Made by a program: the position numbers and the translations under genes
In this document: positions 56,701 to 59,835 of the stretch, in pieces
How the letters are laid out: every line of letters begins with the position of its first letter
Position numbering within the stretch: position 1 is the first letter of the stretch
NCBI GenBank assembly: GCA_963717515.1
Contig: OY970338.1
Location: 496,001 to 560,000, forward strand
DNA length: 64,000 nucleotides
Reading direction: 5' to 3'
Source of the DNA: CAYXZQ01 sp963717515
Lineage (GTDB): Archaea; Nanobdellota; Nanobdellia; Woesearchaeales; DSVV01
Notes under the pieces: model-generated
The model's database searches: none
What the model saw: the letters and a program-made list of their open reading frames with translations, nothing else
What the model was told of the DNA's origin: nothing

Positions 56701-59402
56701 CAGGCGCGCCGAGCACCGTGGGAATCAGCTTCGGCAACGGGAACCCATCCAACAACTACGGATTTGACAGCGAGACCATAATAACCACGCTCGACGAGGA
56801 CAACCACATGGACTGCTCGGGCCCAGAATACCTCCAGGGGCTATCAGTTTCGACCGGTATCGCCGATTATTCGACAGAGAGCGCAGGCCAGACAAACACT
56901 AACTCATCATACACCCTTAACATAGGCTCGACCGCCTTCTATCCCGGGCTGATTATCCAGGTCCAGCGCTTCAACGGCACAGGATGGAGCCAAGTGGATA
57001 CAGTGGTCAACAAATCCTACGGCCTTGATCCGAACCAGCTCCTAAACCTTAGGGCTATCTTCAATTCCTTCGGCGCCTGGAACACGACGAACAGCTCCAA
57101 CGGGACATACAGGATATACCTCCAGCTAAGCTCAGCAACAGGAGGCGTCCTGCAGAACGAGGACGGCACATTCATGAACGCAAGCTTCATATTCTCAGTC
57201 CTCAAGGACGAAGAACCGCCGAAATACACGGTCTACGGCCAGAACCCTGCAGGAAGGATATACATCGGCCAGAGCCTTGAGTACTACTCACACTGGACCG
57301 ACAATTTCGAGCTCGGCCAGGCATGGCTTTCGACAAACGAGACAGGAGCCTGGACAGACAGCACCCTTGCAGGCATCGTAAACATGACAGGGAACAGCTC
57401 ATGGGCCAATTTCACCGTAAACATAAACTCATCTATACTTCCCGGTATGCTCGGGTGGAGAATATATGCAGACGACTTTTATGACAACCTCAATGCGACG
57501 CCTGTAAATAGCACGGAGATCTGGTCATGGGCCACGCTCAACCAGACAAAATTGAGCTCAAATCAGACATACACCCTGGAGGACCTCACAATCAAGTGCC
57601 AGGTCGTGGACTATAATTATTCGCTGCCGAGAGAGGGCGTCAATGTCACTTTCGATTCAGATTTCTATGCAGGGATAGGCTCAGCCATCACAGATGCCAA
57701 CGGCTGGGCGACCCTGGTCTTCCAGTATGAGGATGCCGCAGGCGAGGACGATATCCACTGCAGGATTAAGGACCAGCCATTCTTCAATGTGACAGGCAGC
57801 ATTGTGAAGACCATGACAGTCAACGTGACATCGTCCCTTGCCTATCTCAACATCTGGGACACGGCTGACCTTCCGAACAGGACCAGGTACCAGTACGACC
57901 CTGTTACATTCTTTGCCAATTATACAGACCAGTACGGCTACAATATCAACGGCAGCTGCAATATATCCGTGGACTTCGGTCCGGCGCATAACATGACACA
58001 TAACATTTCCTCAGGCTTCTACGAGTACACGAGATCCTTCAACAGGACAGGGACATATTATTGGGAGGTCGCATGCGTCTCGAATGTATCTCTGCTGATG
58101 ACTGAGAATACGACTGTCGTCATAAACGATTCGCTCGGGCCTGTTGTCAATCTTGAGCAGCCAGAAAACAACACAAATGTCACAGCAGGCGAAGTGATAT
58201 TCTATTTCAATGCCACAGACCCAAGCGGCATAGTGAACTGCTCTCTTGTCCTTAACAGCAACACCTATGCCACAAAGTCTGACATAACCCTCAACCTGAC
58301 TCAGAACTTCACTACGCAGGGTCTTTCACCCGGGACATACAACTGGAGTGTCAACTGCACTGACAACAGCAGCCTGAGGAACGAGGGCTCGTCTCCTGCA
58401 TACAGCGTCTCCATAATTGGCGCCCTGCTCAACCTGACGTGGTTCGATTACCCACCAACAGTATACAGGAATGATGTGAACAGGATCTTCATCATCAATA
58501 TCTCAAACATTGGGAACAAGAATGCAACCGACCTCAACCTCACACTGCTCTTACCCTACAACTGGTCATTCGCTCCGGGCAACTCCAGCATCGTCAGTCT
58601 GGGCACGTTGCAATCGAACGAGAGCAGGACAGTGGCTTGGTACGTGAATATCGGGTCGAATGCGACATTCGGGACTGTCCTGGTCAATGTCACAGCCGGT
58701 GCCAAAGCGAATGTCTTTGCAAACCAGACAGCGTATGTTTCTGTCGGCGGAGTGGATGTCTCGACAGTCGGGATAAGCACTCCTGCAACTGGCTCTTGCA
58801 CCTACGACACAGTCATACCAGTCAGCGCAGACATCACCAACATCGGCGACAACATTTCATCATTCTCAGCTGTGCTTGAGATTAACGGGGCCTATTATGA
58901 CAGCTCGATTTTCTGGAACGTGAGCCAGGGCGATAACATCACTGTAGATTTCACCTGGATGCCCATGTCAGAGGGGCCATACAACATAACCGTATTCGCC
59001 AACCATACAAGCGACGGCAACCATGCAAATGACAGGAAGTCGGTTTTCATCACAAAGCACTTCACGAACCTCACTATCGAGTCGAGGATCTCAGATGTGG
59101 GGGGAGGCTTCTACAATGAGACAATAATTGCCAGAAACAATGAAAACTGCTCGTCCAGCGCCTCAGTCAGGGTATATTCATTCGTGGACCAGGTCTTCAA
59201 CGCGAGCTCATTCGACAAGACCCCGATGTACAATACGACAGTAAATGGAGCTGCTCATGGATTAGCATTCAACGGGACGGCTTTCTACTGGAGCTTCAAC
59301 ATGACGGCACTGAGCGAGTTCAACGCAAGCTACATCATAGCCCCGGGAGTGCAGGACTTCTACACATCGAGGAATACCTTAGTCGGGCTCGACCCGAATT
59401 AG
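29703..59402 (+). CDS. Giant secreted protein, 9899 residues, with DUF2341-like domains and FG-GAP propellers
   Basis: One uninterrupted frame of 29.7 kb. A signal peptide (basic start, hydrophobic 14-30, cleavage near HSA) leads into macroglobulin/Ig-like domains, a golvesin/CBD-like domain (about 979-1119), a Lys/Arg-rich helical stretch (about 1360-1400) and a sugar-binding-like jelly roll (about 1680-1880). Ten DUF2341-like domains (one divergent at about 879, then from 2382 to 8623) mostly alternate with seven FG-GAP/VCBS propellers and pairs of Ig-like domains. A LamG domain lies at about 6177-6390. The C-terminus has CARDB-like beta-sandwiches (about 9577-9783) and ends in VGLDPN with no membrane helix, sorting motif or archaellin tail. 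Likely an extended calcium-stabilised surface or secreted adhesin. Its mode of attachment is not visible. The gene is coupled to the recombinase-fold gene. Confidence 0.93.
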   Translation: MNVKKEGRRRISRIVPLFLAMAFLMMIAAFPAHSADPSVKMDLQLDKRSLAIGDSVKFTARSYINNILVLSVPMTMTVTDPSGTRTDITLTGYVNGDYIGHFTPEKAGHHAINLTVTIDGVDYSTSDGFDVIGDSFNFSLETPDTIYYSNGPLEINGSISLMDGNISVAGDVDIYIASQSSPFYQLLCTQHCGGRCTFSCPLATNIEIAQYSILGKIKYRNEYHVANGLFNVGIRRERNLSMDMAVRGDLHTNGTVWVDVEAMLNNDTLSGAALNLHLLKPGNIAEDHLAYETRPGLYSYAMIPGTAGNYTAEATLVKGSVYGQRSINFSVTDKPARIMLRNYTIVRDIASRTTWMDSRLNLSLGSEKDFIILDNLGIRDKLNYSQLYLRADNRLIRVPMTPDGVLIDRNTLLSIKDKVAVLEAEIMEMGGNYPEAHIESMNNRILVSIVNSTGEMNRIDITLPEGSYVKYAVDSRFNPVEWVQEPGRAVITGDEDSYKVYLKLLKNKTADLALLNFTYYNISGNLVPYIEHVPDTKDERWKQNTIPVFSHNFAEITDAGPDRSIVVQGDELFIDINEKSYDSLSTTTRILYPGGKLFTTGLQGRHIPLKLLNDSPVGTYTGIVDASDSGGVYDTYIFRFDVHSARPGVTIANNGSGEAVRNSYILYRHTVTNNNFRDIDTIDLAVVSNFTSVLMYSGDGQTLLQDTDHDGLRDTGPLGPGESADIFAKVIIPPNVKIGSTDYSSITAISSLDSNLRAYAIDKTDIVPVLEKQESSADDIAIMSMDQANQSIVVTMKNHDLSSKYLRVSVTQDSGSREDTSVQDILFGPKEIRKISFPLVFGDQKYTAKATLLDINSEPYDDADRSNNDRELAIDREWWDASYDRRMLFRFSETLNADHDEFTIRIYTELGRGTDINDLKIVTYDGDGLRQGEYRPLSFDYDTNSGFLILMLHDIPANFQSTGYIYYRTNQTRENISGSSAAGDFDMDVIVNNNNARSTGRWVRDSQVKGYFGSDYMHDLNIEKGKKSMGYYPGLSLDNYEIYAYYPSYEGFADNVPVLIYSDQGTDFIELNEQLSGGTWNYIGAYTMNRSSHVSVETFGTKGIVAADAFMFRKISYYSSTGGIERYSNGSIIIMGDMNVSGVQIGDVAQKPVTEVNLRAEAGSDISIDLKDYFSSLTYISFNTTAGAKVMFNDSIATIIPPERFGGILGGILNVSFDNSFRIARFIIVVTAQNLTGNVSSIGSVMNGSNSSSGTSNPLNISGNLTGLQPLQPNVSSVTNQTSGETNASQIRQLPARINVPVVWRVELNRTEKGGNALEIPIDAENITITGSDKNPLEANITVGNNTLSSSMFEQSKRLQRLDDRLIKVTEQRKKASLLRKVGLYLEERSISSDISGLERAVPRINASETPMLDIPPKPGRYAVSYSTDAPRLNESVQQVGNFSIKRNITVSSNVSVHYHNVLSYTSIPESRKEQVHLYWKDGNDKVDIITDRRFNVTLTDTNGNGLIDMVQWITPRLSEEYFELVIDLTILNVHSHPTLYGNWTVNFDTVGRADLTITAINQTTWTEFLEDDNSTHDDLHFLGLFCGNDSMNSNVYARLDDMSLVPYSSIGSSETLRVKSLLFKDWECNSTAHISDQIITTGRHDLMFEFGNDVEFAQNFGYLLYETYNTYANSSKAQYFADYDWNGGSYDTSDIFSVYKNSTGDSFYHSDVNDGDWHFSEYNGTGVFSGSWYDYEVRTRLRRGADQGSWGIGVILYSQISDGDANRYYIQLHAREGVSGNKFKLDSDQESLHPPDGTGDVSNVVSLQDKWYLIKARVTSEAGPQTRVMAKIWLDNESEPAYWTINDTFSDFGVGVLTNGSVGLEAKDTVGDFDYLIVENMSSKPKLTIHSPQSVTYPVAQQVWFNVSMDKTGKNCTVVINGTSANLTRLNDTFFYTNMSFYTYGQRWAWFYCEDYFGNKGNASRVFDVGSGKLTIISPPNATIDDITPYLNATFNGTYSTWYSIDGSPNSSVYYNTKNLTVLLGPLAEGAHNVIVYINDSGVIDFAQRSFEVQVPPPTPVLIIEPGNPPTTGSEIVDLRVSGGHVDRFAFSCDFTNWSPWYDFTGGSFQWFLNFNLSDPALGCNSSDGLKYVYVNTTNVVNESGWTFDTIILDNTPPIINLEGPANGSTWSHEMINFTFNTTDKWTDVWVCKLYINGSISAPAMSPVAENTTLKFTRDVAVAPLSGTGFYRWRVYCEDNTSWSNYSVYRYVHVDVQGPDISDTSVAPPVVGFDQTVTITANITDENGISDAWIRLDTPAGTENHPMSNISKDIYEYTFPGSWLGGRYNVTIYSNDTYGWVSSSSGHHFDISVNSSMKLRTQQDGYTPNTEVNLTDVPQHWWNSSWKYRFEVDDDAGDYNRSNYPVELDMNFTKKLLNGSCKNCIFDNSSIRVIEYDSSGNVVPYNSTQDDVPYGFAQRTDYDSSVNAAGILVWFINGTTLNGTTRTYQVYFDSAENGPKPSRDYGSMTLSPEGGDNILFGYNNGDYGKFEWTYDSPLVTTGERFYGEVTRVTDVDNQQHHAGTNNDETVPYGPFVGQSQDIEFPINQSPYFHFAFKAPPGTTTCLFTFLANSVTGGGTWNVIGCTPDGDPGGYSMAADALFLLDDNEWHTYELNIESLGYSWLDSFEFFDNTGIGTHQYYFDDFMFLQDPMQTTESATENIIGDASRVDSDTNYSGYLTMKVQNWTGTGWGDVSTIISNQSGTASPYLFLQPEWSVAGAWDTDSMPDGWYRVYAEFTDPYGNVLKNASGDPINATYNFTIDRGPNINLVWANPESTGYGENVTIEADVTYIGEIAKVWTTIDYPNGSSYTFDMIDDDSDDIYEAVTGEYWGKGVYYYTVYANDTGGYQENSTVHDFNISSQVSMSIATVQDVYYADDMVKLTGPFDWADDSWSYRFLVTLDSSIKDRNGALIKSKFNITKQLETLGISGTFDNNSIRVVEYNADGSPIISNLSGSGIDRYSIPYNMFEDNGYSPFDNAGIILEWLANGTTQADSERYFMVYYDIIQNGYKDTFSTSVLVPGSQCSQDFIITSDNNGNIYYIRSMGDGTFGTQGYVEDIDPAQADDNAWGNAIADFDNDGDCDFVVGDGYTQMGLIKYYEKTGSGNSFKTPGVTVSTFRDDNYAMDFTQADFDHDGNMDVFVGGNNNDPSVLMGDGDGGFNRIDYINLLATAGRGKDAADIDNNGNMDIVYGDNVGDIYWNKGNGDGTFGPSQYTGWDVSLPPPTPNNNNAYGVSSADFDNDGFADICAASNDGIIFCRFGHGNGTFDGEVNTGLSTTSYAPMDAFDFNNDGNMDIVANNYGGERTYYFIGNGDGTFQNYVGNPIGAQAGAERMGISAPPVPEAQPITIRSSETTSETSIKSSALNLGNMLNGFIYIAVQNWTGSAWGLVNATVDESFPRHIAKGGFLDLRYIFENHSNWNTTTSSAGLYRVYAELRFPNGSILVNDDGSYMNASHEFTIDIDTEGPNISSVVVSPNITGYGEHTTVSAVIMDYGSSVDDAWINITFPDNSSAISEMDQTSTYGWEYVMNETWQWGDYNLTVYANDTYGHISNKSAIFKIRSQATINISTLQDIYYPNQTVKLTSPFIWWDTSWHYRIPYYLNVTSHQKYDALMGGDFNFSEKLLDLGLTGTLDNNSIRVIEYYPNGSVKEITPYFKRQFHDFDPVSDAVVHLEWNAEGITPANTRRYFMVYFDITEFGYKPAQANSPLKRSDGSAHSMVSASGNNGQFSTAENNQDGTFGVLTVKGDVTTFGGDNERALGQGDFDNDGIEDLIMGSRYDAAGLANGNNTMYFCKGNGDLTIQACTTIGNLSYSSANANVMDSAIGDFNGDYNLDFIVSTSNQMVDVFFGNGDGTFERNQTFSACPSGQVARGKDAADIDNDGDTDVIVGCQGNPDMYKLLNNGKGQFSVVQVTNTYVSADPYGLALGDFDEDGNIDILQSWGNSQEIYFYSGNGDGTFQDGVNTFDTEPLMMYNAMDNFDIDNDGHDDLIISGWTSRMVQYYRGNGDGTFTYVSTIGSMSDSTMTAGVPYGNIPYAASMKSTEEQSDTVMPSVVRNTGDYPMNARVLLQTQYLNISSGEWQPVNTTVNDTSPDFLGVGDIFDLKQRFENGGNWNTDSNTNGTYRIFVALLDPYDNILHSDNGSEYAASAVIVLNQSHNFTLMLDTEGPQVNYFTISPSTAGYGQEISLKASIEDVSGVNDSWINITFPEGQSIRLNMSHPTTYLWSTEFNDTWQWGDYSMALYAMDNLGQITESNGTLKVRANASIAVATLSNTYYHDQIVKLTPAFSWWEGDWNYRKRITLDGKDWIRKDALISEKINISEELATLGLTGSFDNNSIRVIEYDSLTGDPKIYNSSAGVHEYEVPFKISYANSSSYDAIKDAVIVVEWNANGTISNNVRRYYFIYFDIEENGFKDASTNRLRYIEKPCTGAFVQATNENGEHWIARMNGDGTFSAQNLAFTGGDNIRGGGAVADYNGDGRCDIVYADDDNNFIYLSTQNADGTFSAPVQKSVSTQFNGYEMAASGGDFNNDGKMDFFVSGQNNDLYLFTGDGEGGFTSNTITLNAPGTSRCADDGDFNNDGNEDFIWSYTGDNRLYIFLGNGAGGFSQWGYFDLQGPDTDPYGCTAADFNNDGNYDIVANGGGNGEHYLYLGDGNLNFTATTTDGNPIIDTNLYSGIDNYDVDSDGWQDLIITNWGGQDMYYYRNNHDNTFSYKSTPILNTGTNTMGASAPTITKLPQKTTIAMSETNSESDIKSALINTGSTTFYVYTRIEVDYWNRTTGAWELVNLTVDDITGDQIDVPIAPGGLLSLKTEFENASNWNTTDHVNGTYRIFASMRSRYNNTLRMDNGSFMNTTYNFTLAYDTIGPNMTNFNIEPNYTGYGRNITIEVDALDVSGTDNISISISYANKSVFSYMKHITTYRWRYEFADTWYLGRYNVTLHANDTLGHNSTAQSYFIINTTLDVDAATMKDVYFANESVELTSPFSWWNTSWKDREPFTLKASSYAKPDIRMTAKVNFTELLKNLSVSGIFDTNSIRIVEYRSDGSAKVYNASAKGDNRYLVPFWFNQASGFSQTKNAAGLLEWIINGTTAADQEKYFMLYFDIEESGLKPPMYEGLVKPDDFIAMGQEDGSIYYVPSYDNNTFGTMTYIDDPNPGFNDHTRGLAVADFDNDGDYDIATGATKDTNYAKYYLYRNDGGGVFTKTYTSAPVDMNDVYVMDMATGDFNNDGYMDFVTSGYNNYLYMFLNNKLGGFNAPTRIPNTYANVLGKDAADIDGDGNYDFIMAITGGGGDIYSMLGDGEGGFTQGYLMDPPGGNPYCMALGDFDNDGITDLIYGEDPGGATVYFHQGVAGGTFNSAGTVVAAEPNYQSCDGYDFNNDGNLDIAMVLYNSNSARVYYGNGDGTFDGAFVTVGAPVTSLGIGTPEFFKGTFQRSAPQSRAESVIPSRILNMGDTQSNFYLNVWIEKWNNATSAWDLYNGTISSQFDTVLVNSLLNLKTEFASEGNWNTTNSSKGWYRVHVELYSAYNTTLTNWDGTYQNATYNFSISSDNSGPEYTNVIVEPNPDGYAMGNITLQCDVSDISGVDTIWVNVTLPDSSWAYVPMSNSSTGSAARWRGYFNDTWLFGDYTVSFMGNDTNGFVSSHDETLKIHGNVSIAFSTKKSIYYPNQTVDLSLPAYVQVHPDTNFSYFLQMEIDFWNNTAGSWQLVNATINHSGRSVLNIGDILDLESLWSSAGGWNTGENSNGTYRVYTALTAADGTVLQNPTGTYMNFSYQFQLRNETDMPAVNWIEIMPQEAGYGEEVIISANITDEEHVNSSWVNITYPDGKSYKFSMTNASADIWAYTFNDTWEWGWYHVTVYGEDNDSYVDSKDSLFNVSAVVSVRLRTVEDTYFENETVELVRSKWFDDNWAYQVPFLVNTTAFWRTEYVVEKVVNFTELLRSVGCNVSCTFDENSVRIIPYDENGVFYPYNTTRDDYPVQFIKGAGYDANTNAWGTVMGVSYGTFPPNFVENYGGYFDILENGLKSPTGDNPLFWFSDNFDDGDFVGWIEYPTNGTYVNFSEPAFNGNFVNTYVNGTTGAVQLNATYDNGIYTSPVFDAGETISWHNISWTQNGIGELPDNGLVETRYGSGNADMTGNVLLMHLNDGAEDGDPVSDTSGLGNNGVASFSSGIGTCNGITGKLDTACYFSADNDWITIPDDTSLQLTDMTISAWVYIPGSIQSGWGVIVEHDRSGSNWYQLSKSGNGDLFHFMWADAGTRRTDFSTVIKPDTWYFVVGTLDTSTNTARTYLNGVLDTTVPGTNNPAPDAGSTTIGAANTGVEDFNGTIDEVAIWNRTLSATEILGLYKRGITRLDLRARSCNDPNCIGEPFQDIADDSPQEMVVPDNRYFQYRFDLETDNATHSPEIFNVNITGGVAPSSSSFDKPPDSIREGDGNPSSLSKVSADDQVYEPLDLIQDQWDYLEMNWSNSITSSSVLTVVSFSLNHHYSGGLNAINQTRLEWFNGTGYQEICQGNINVYMLNDGTDTCDLMNYGIDTIAEAENISLRLFYHKLKPIGDALVDSAQITIGASSIGDSVDWNASTGQVVATGTGGSSLQYYFGDFQGQYNISADIRTSSPGKIGLQFREKDHDNYYMCYLDNATSERGFTMISGIQEDKLDTQAGSYSAQWYHMNIEVGTQSLNNLTCYLDGVKIANAINDTWTHGTVGFFVDGANGTMFDNVTVYRIRPSDDQGVPIDIALQPVVTINQYNPENNSVALNLGQTNVYGYYLMRVDFWNKTLGDWQTVNITVDETTPRALMQPPTSFRDLERIWTEHGQWYTDSYLNGTYRVYAAIRQPNGSILRNNNGSLMEGYYNFTLDIDRYGPTIYNFTFTPDVTGYNGTITMTAVASDDTGIDTVWLNITRPDNTTVEIIPLTITSAEHTTNFDINTYIYKYSRWEKGRYNLTLYASDINGYMSHTPTYHFYVRANQTVYIRTELENYTPDYYVNLSDDSIISNTGGTDNFFRMVMLVQNWTGFSWETISVVMNHSSEINSSESVDMHDHWNDNGGWITTQSNGWRRVYVALTDDDGNILTSDNGSLWESYYNFSVISDTEPPVITGPWFSPEKTAGYGNNITIYFNVTDNGNIDKVSLNITYPGGASQLIQNMTPYAGDTYRYEFNDTWHFGDYNATVSANDTFSNPSNSSGIFRVAANVTMDVSTFRDIYQHDEIVELTSPYSWWNSSWGYRVPVKLNKTNFDRTDLYLVETFNFTRYLSDLGITGTMDTDSVRVIEYYENGSMKTYNSSQPGDRKYEVPFKSWQGTDFDSITNAVYRLRFRADGSTPANSQRVFQVYFDIVESGGKPAETFDMVEPRKFIMLARDDNRHEYFEILSDGSLGSVRTWYPPIDKGSQGRDVGIADFDHDNDYDVANGADGTLFYEEQTDPDAMNFTDRGIIGSEIGPLGTYIMGMATGDFNYDGNMDFVAGGYNNIIQVFFGYGNGSFWNKTIPFPFPRSTLGKDAADFNNDQMLDFVSSTDNGFTYLFTNDGEGNFTPVYKFDDGGATYCVAAGDFDNDGNADIIRDIGNSNQFRYYRGNGDGTFQAFVNVFTASGSDYFGCDAYDLDDDGNLDIIYVQRNTGQLFTRRGLGDGTFDSEVEEYDSPYNAIYGVAVPNEYVRSYAYQLTVGTIAETQVPSRALDSGQTGFNSYLLLQVQNKTTSGWNVVDTAVNESSARYLSSNQLTDFREAFYSAGNWNTSSRSYGLYRIYAELRNIYGQVLQNDDGSYMNASHMFNISTDTVPPNISQVVVSPTVTGYGNNITVAIYTADPDGDASWLNITFPDGSSTIKDLAKITSFQFRTTINDTWQWGRYNMTIYVNDTNSNSASVNTSFSIRANTTMQVATLKDIYLHDELVELSSPFEWWNDSWAYRFPLTLDPASHVRHNAVIDGEINFTEKFNDLGLSRTLDINSIRAVGYRTNGSAIIYNASASGDSRYEVPLKSVTGTGYDSVSNAIVQVSFLVNGTIPANSERYYIIYFDAEENGNKAAGLSSKVKSRECDEHFIITGDRNGDLYYIQSYDNGSFGAQQYVGNDDLRTWGVGIADFDNDGDCDFVTGGDSGFIDYWQKTGPGDSFSVTSDAFSFTDGGYGMDIATGDFNNDANMDFFITGYNNQGKVFLGDGTGNFPNTVDITMPGSSRGKDADDINNDGNMDFVFGDGSGNIFWFEGEGNGSFVEHDIGWDIGDTAYGLLSADIDGDGNSDICAAASDARIFCALGNGDGTFGTPYYTGRDPGNYAPMDAYDFDSDGDMDIVANYYSNEQVYIYLNNGDGEFSNYASNPVGAAVGTDRMGVAAPDEIHAEGSSKGIPDMKAETSAISAGRNIGDTDMKYYLTMAIDFNNSGWVNVNTTVNDTKAKLVRSLGTDSLINFKDIFSAAGNWNTTNSTYGLYRVFIALRDPWDNILRNDDHNEMSAYYVFNISPDTTPPNITSFIIQPNMTGFGSNITAEITVFDQSSISASWANVTFPDMTSTRYDLTPITQLRFRLVLGDTWQKGTYNITVYVNDTAGNTNSISGTAEVKANSTSHLFTIKNQYYSNEMVRLTHTTPWWDEDWHYRVGVSVNTGYAPRGNNTIAKQLINFTDLITQLGISGTVDHNSIRVTDFSGTELSSDVLRWIGTGTAMVRWKLTEGPMLEKEMTYTYYVYFDINAHGPKAASSYQMPKEYMICAGSDTFANGDYHHAYSLYDGTFGPWTDEDINGYQRRVHIADFDNDGDYDFFLSDDTANKYNYWENNGDSSWDFTNTFSYNDPGTWGGMCQGDFNEDGYLDLVVEQSGGELYLLRNKKDGTFAQVDLGYDVGTGGERQVACGDFNGDGNMDIIANTQNRLTYLYLGDGTGSVTNAGAINSRNLDSHEMFVVDYDNDGDEDVFIGNGAGSLYLYRNQGTGTFDEILVNTGTGLDKNDYGDGSVWDFNSDGILDISRGDWTGAPSTVGISFGNGNPSNNYGFDSETIITTLDEDNHMDCSGPEYLQGLSVSTGIADYSTESAGQTNTNSSYTLNIGSTAFYPGLIIQVQRFNGTGWSQVDTVVNKSYGLDPNQLLNLRAIFNSFGAWNTTNSSNGTYRIYLQLSSATGGVLQNEDGTFMNASFIFSVLKDEEPPKYTVYGQNPAGRIYIGQSLEYYSHWTDNFELGQAWLSTNETGAWTDSTLAGIVNMTGNSSWANFTVNINSSILPGMLGWRIYADDFYDNLNATPVNSTEIWSWATLNQTKLSSNQTYTLEDLTIKCQVVDYNYSLPREGVNVTFDSDFYAGIGSAITDANGWATLVFQYEDAAGEDDIHCRIKDQPFFNVTGSIVKTMTVNVTSSLAYLNIWDTADLPNRTRYQYDPVTFFANYTDQYGYNINGSCNISVDFGPAHNMTHNISSGFYEYTRSFNRTGTYYWEVACVSNVSLLMTENTTVVINDSLGPVVNLEQPENNTNVTAGEVIFYFNATDPSGIVNCSLVLNSNTYATKSDITLNLTQNFTTQGLSPGTYNWSVNCTDNSSLRNEGSSPAYSVSIIGALLNLTWFDYPPTVYRNDVNRIFIINISNIGNKNATDLNLTLLLPYNWSFAPGNSSIVSLGTLQSNESRTVAWYVNIGSNATFGTVLVNVTAGAKANVFANQTAYVSVGGVDVSTVGISTPATGSCTYDTVIPVSADITNIGDNISSFSAVLEINGAYYDSSIFWNVSQGDNITVDFTWMPMSEGPYNITVFANHTSDGNHANDRKSVFITKHFTNLTIESRISDVGGGFYNETIIARNNENCSSSASVRVYSFVDQVFNASSFDKTPMYNTTVNGAAHGLAFNGTAFYWSFNMTALSEFNASYIIAPGVQDFYTSRNTLVGLDPN
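38901..39846 (+). repeat. FG-GAP/VCBS propeller 1
   Basis: Six blade-like units: an opening FIITSDNNGN strand set, then five with D-x-(D/N)-x-(D/N)-G loops (DFDNDGD, DFDHDGN, DIDNNGN, DFDNDGF, DFNNDGN). Each ends in GDGTF-type turns. Predicted calcium-binding. Confidence 0.85.
40966..41935 (+). repeat. FG-GAP/VCBS propeller 2
   Basis: Opening blade followed by five Asp loops: DFDNDGI, DFNGDYN (Gly replaced by Tyr), DIDNDGD, DFDEDGN and DIDNDGH. Same length and order as propeller 1. Confidence 0.85.
43093..44028 (+). repeat. FG-GAP/VCBS propeller 3
   Basis: Five Asp loops: DYNGDGR, DFNNDGK, DFNNDGN, DFNNDGN and DVDSDGW, after an opening blade beginning FVQATNENG. Confidence 0.85.
45181..46107 (+). 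repeat. FG-GAP/VCBS propeller 4
   Basis: Five Asp loops: DFDNDGD, DFNNDGY, DIDGDGN, DFDNDGI and DFNNDGN, after an opening blade beginning FIAMGQEDG. Confidence 0.85.
51870..52783 (+). repeat. FG-GAP/VCBS propeller 5
   Basis: Five Asp loops: DFDHDND, DFNYDGN, DFNNDQM, DFDNDGN and DLDDDGN. Two loops lack the glycine, so this copy is somewhat eroded. Confidence 0.85.
53915..54820 (+). repeat. FG-GAP/VCBS propeller 6
   Basis: Five Asp loops: DFDNDGD, DFNNDAN, DINNDGN, DIDGDGN and DFDSDGD, after FIITGDRNG, which closely matches the opening of propeller 1. Confidence 0.85.
55903..56855 (+). repeat. FG-GAP/VCBS propeller 7
   Basis: Five Asp loops: DFDNDGD, DFNEDGY, DFNGDGN, DYDNDGD and DFNSDGI. 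It is the last propeller before the C-terminal sandwich domains. Confidence 0.85.
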
Positions 59403-59835
59403 AGAAGACAAGCCTAGCCAGATGCCAATGGTAATCTTTAAGATCTAAGCCAAGAAAATCGCTGAGCCCAAATTACGATTTAACCCTATTTTTTTAGTAT
59501 CATAATATATAATTGAATAACTTACCAAGAACATACCAAGATATTATTACTCCGATAATTTTGATATTCATGTAAGTTGTATTGTAGCTATTTCCGTTTT
59601 AATTGCATTTATATTTCCGGAATTATCCATATTTTTGGCATCTGCGAAATTGCTTTTAGGAATTATATCTACTGACAATCTTACTGCTGCCTCGACAAAA
59701 ATCATACTTTGGCTGTCTCAGATAGATATGGACTCGATTATTCCAGGACAGGCTCAGCAGAAGAGGGACAGCAATCTGCCTTCTCATACCAGAATATCTC
59801 CCTGAAGAAGAATAAGAAGAAATGTTTTTACATAA
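59403..59835. other. Convergent intergenic region after the giant gene
   Basis: 433 bases between the giant gene and archaellin copy 2, which point at one another. The AT-rich left half holds a T-run. From about 59523 to 59804 the plus strand has an open frame of roughly 93 codons without a credible start codon, containing the hydrophobic stretch IVAISVLIAFIFPELSIFLA. It may be a gene remnant or chance. No repeat, tRNA or promoter is convincing. Confidence 0.4.
59489..59495 (+). terminator. T-run, possible terminator of the giant gene
   Basis: Seven T in a row about 90 bases after the giant gene's stop. Archaeal RNA polymerase commonly terminates at such U-tracts without a hairpin. Confidence 0.35.

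Larger units (their letters stand above)
36846..56855 (+). repeat. Array of ~2.04-2.10 kb supermodules in the giant gene
   Basis: The W(W/F/A)-x-x-(S/D)W-x-(Y/D)R signature that opens each DUF2341-like domain occurs at 36846, 38487, 40590, 42693, 44787, 47538, 51477, 53520 and 55569. Distances are 1641, 2103, 2103, 2094, 2751, 3939, 2043 and 2049 bases. A full unit is a DUF2341-like domain, a six-bladed propeller, a beta-sandwich with NWNT-x10-YR(V/I), and an Ig-like domain with GYG. The units at 36846 and 47538 lack the propeller. Confidence 0.85.
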
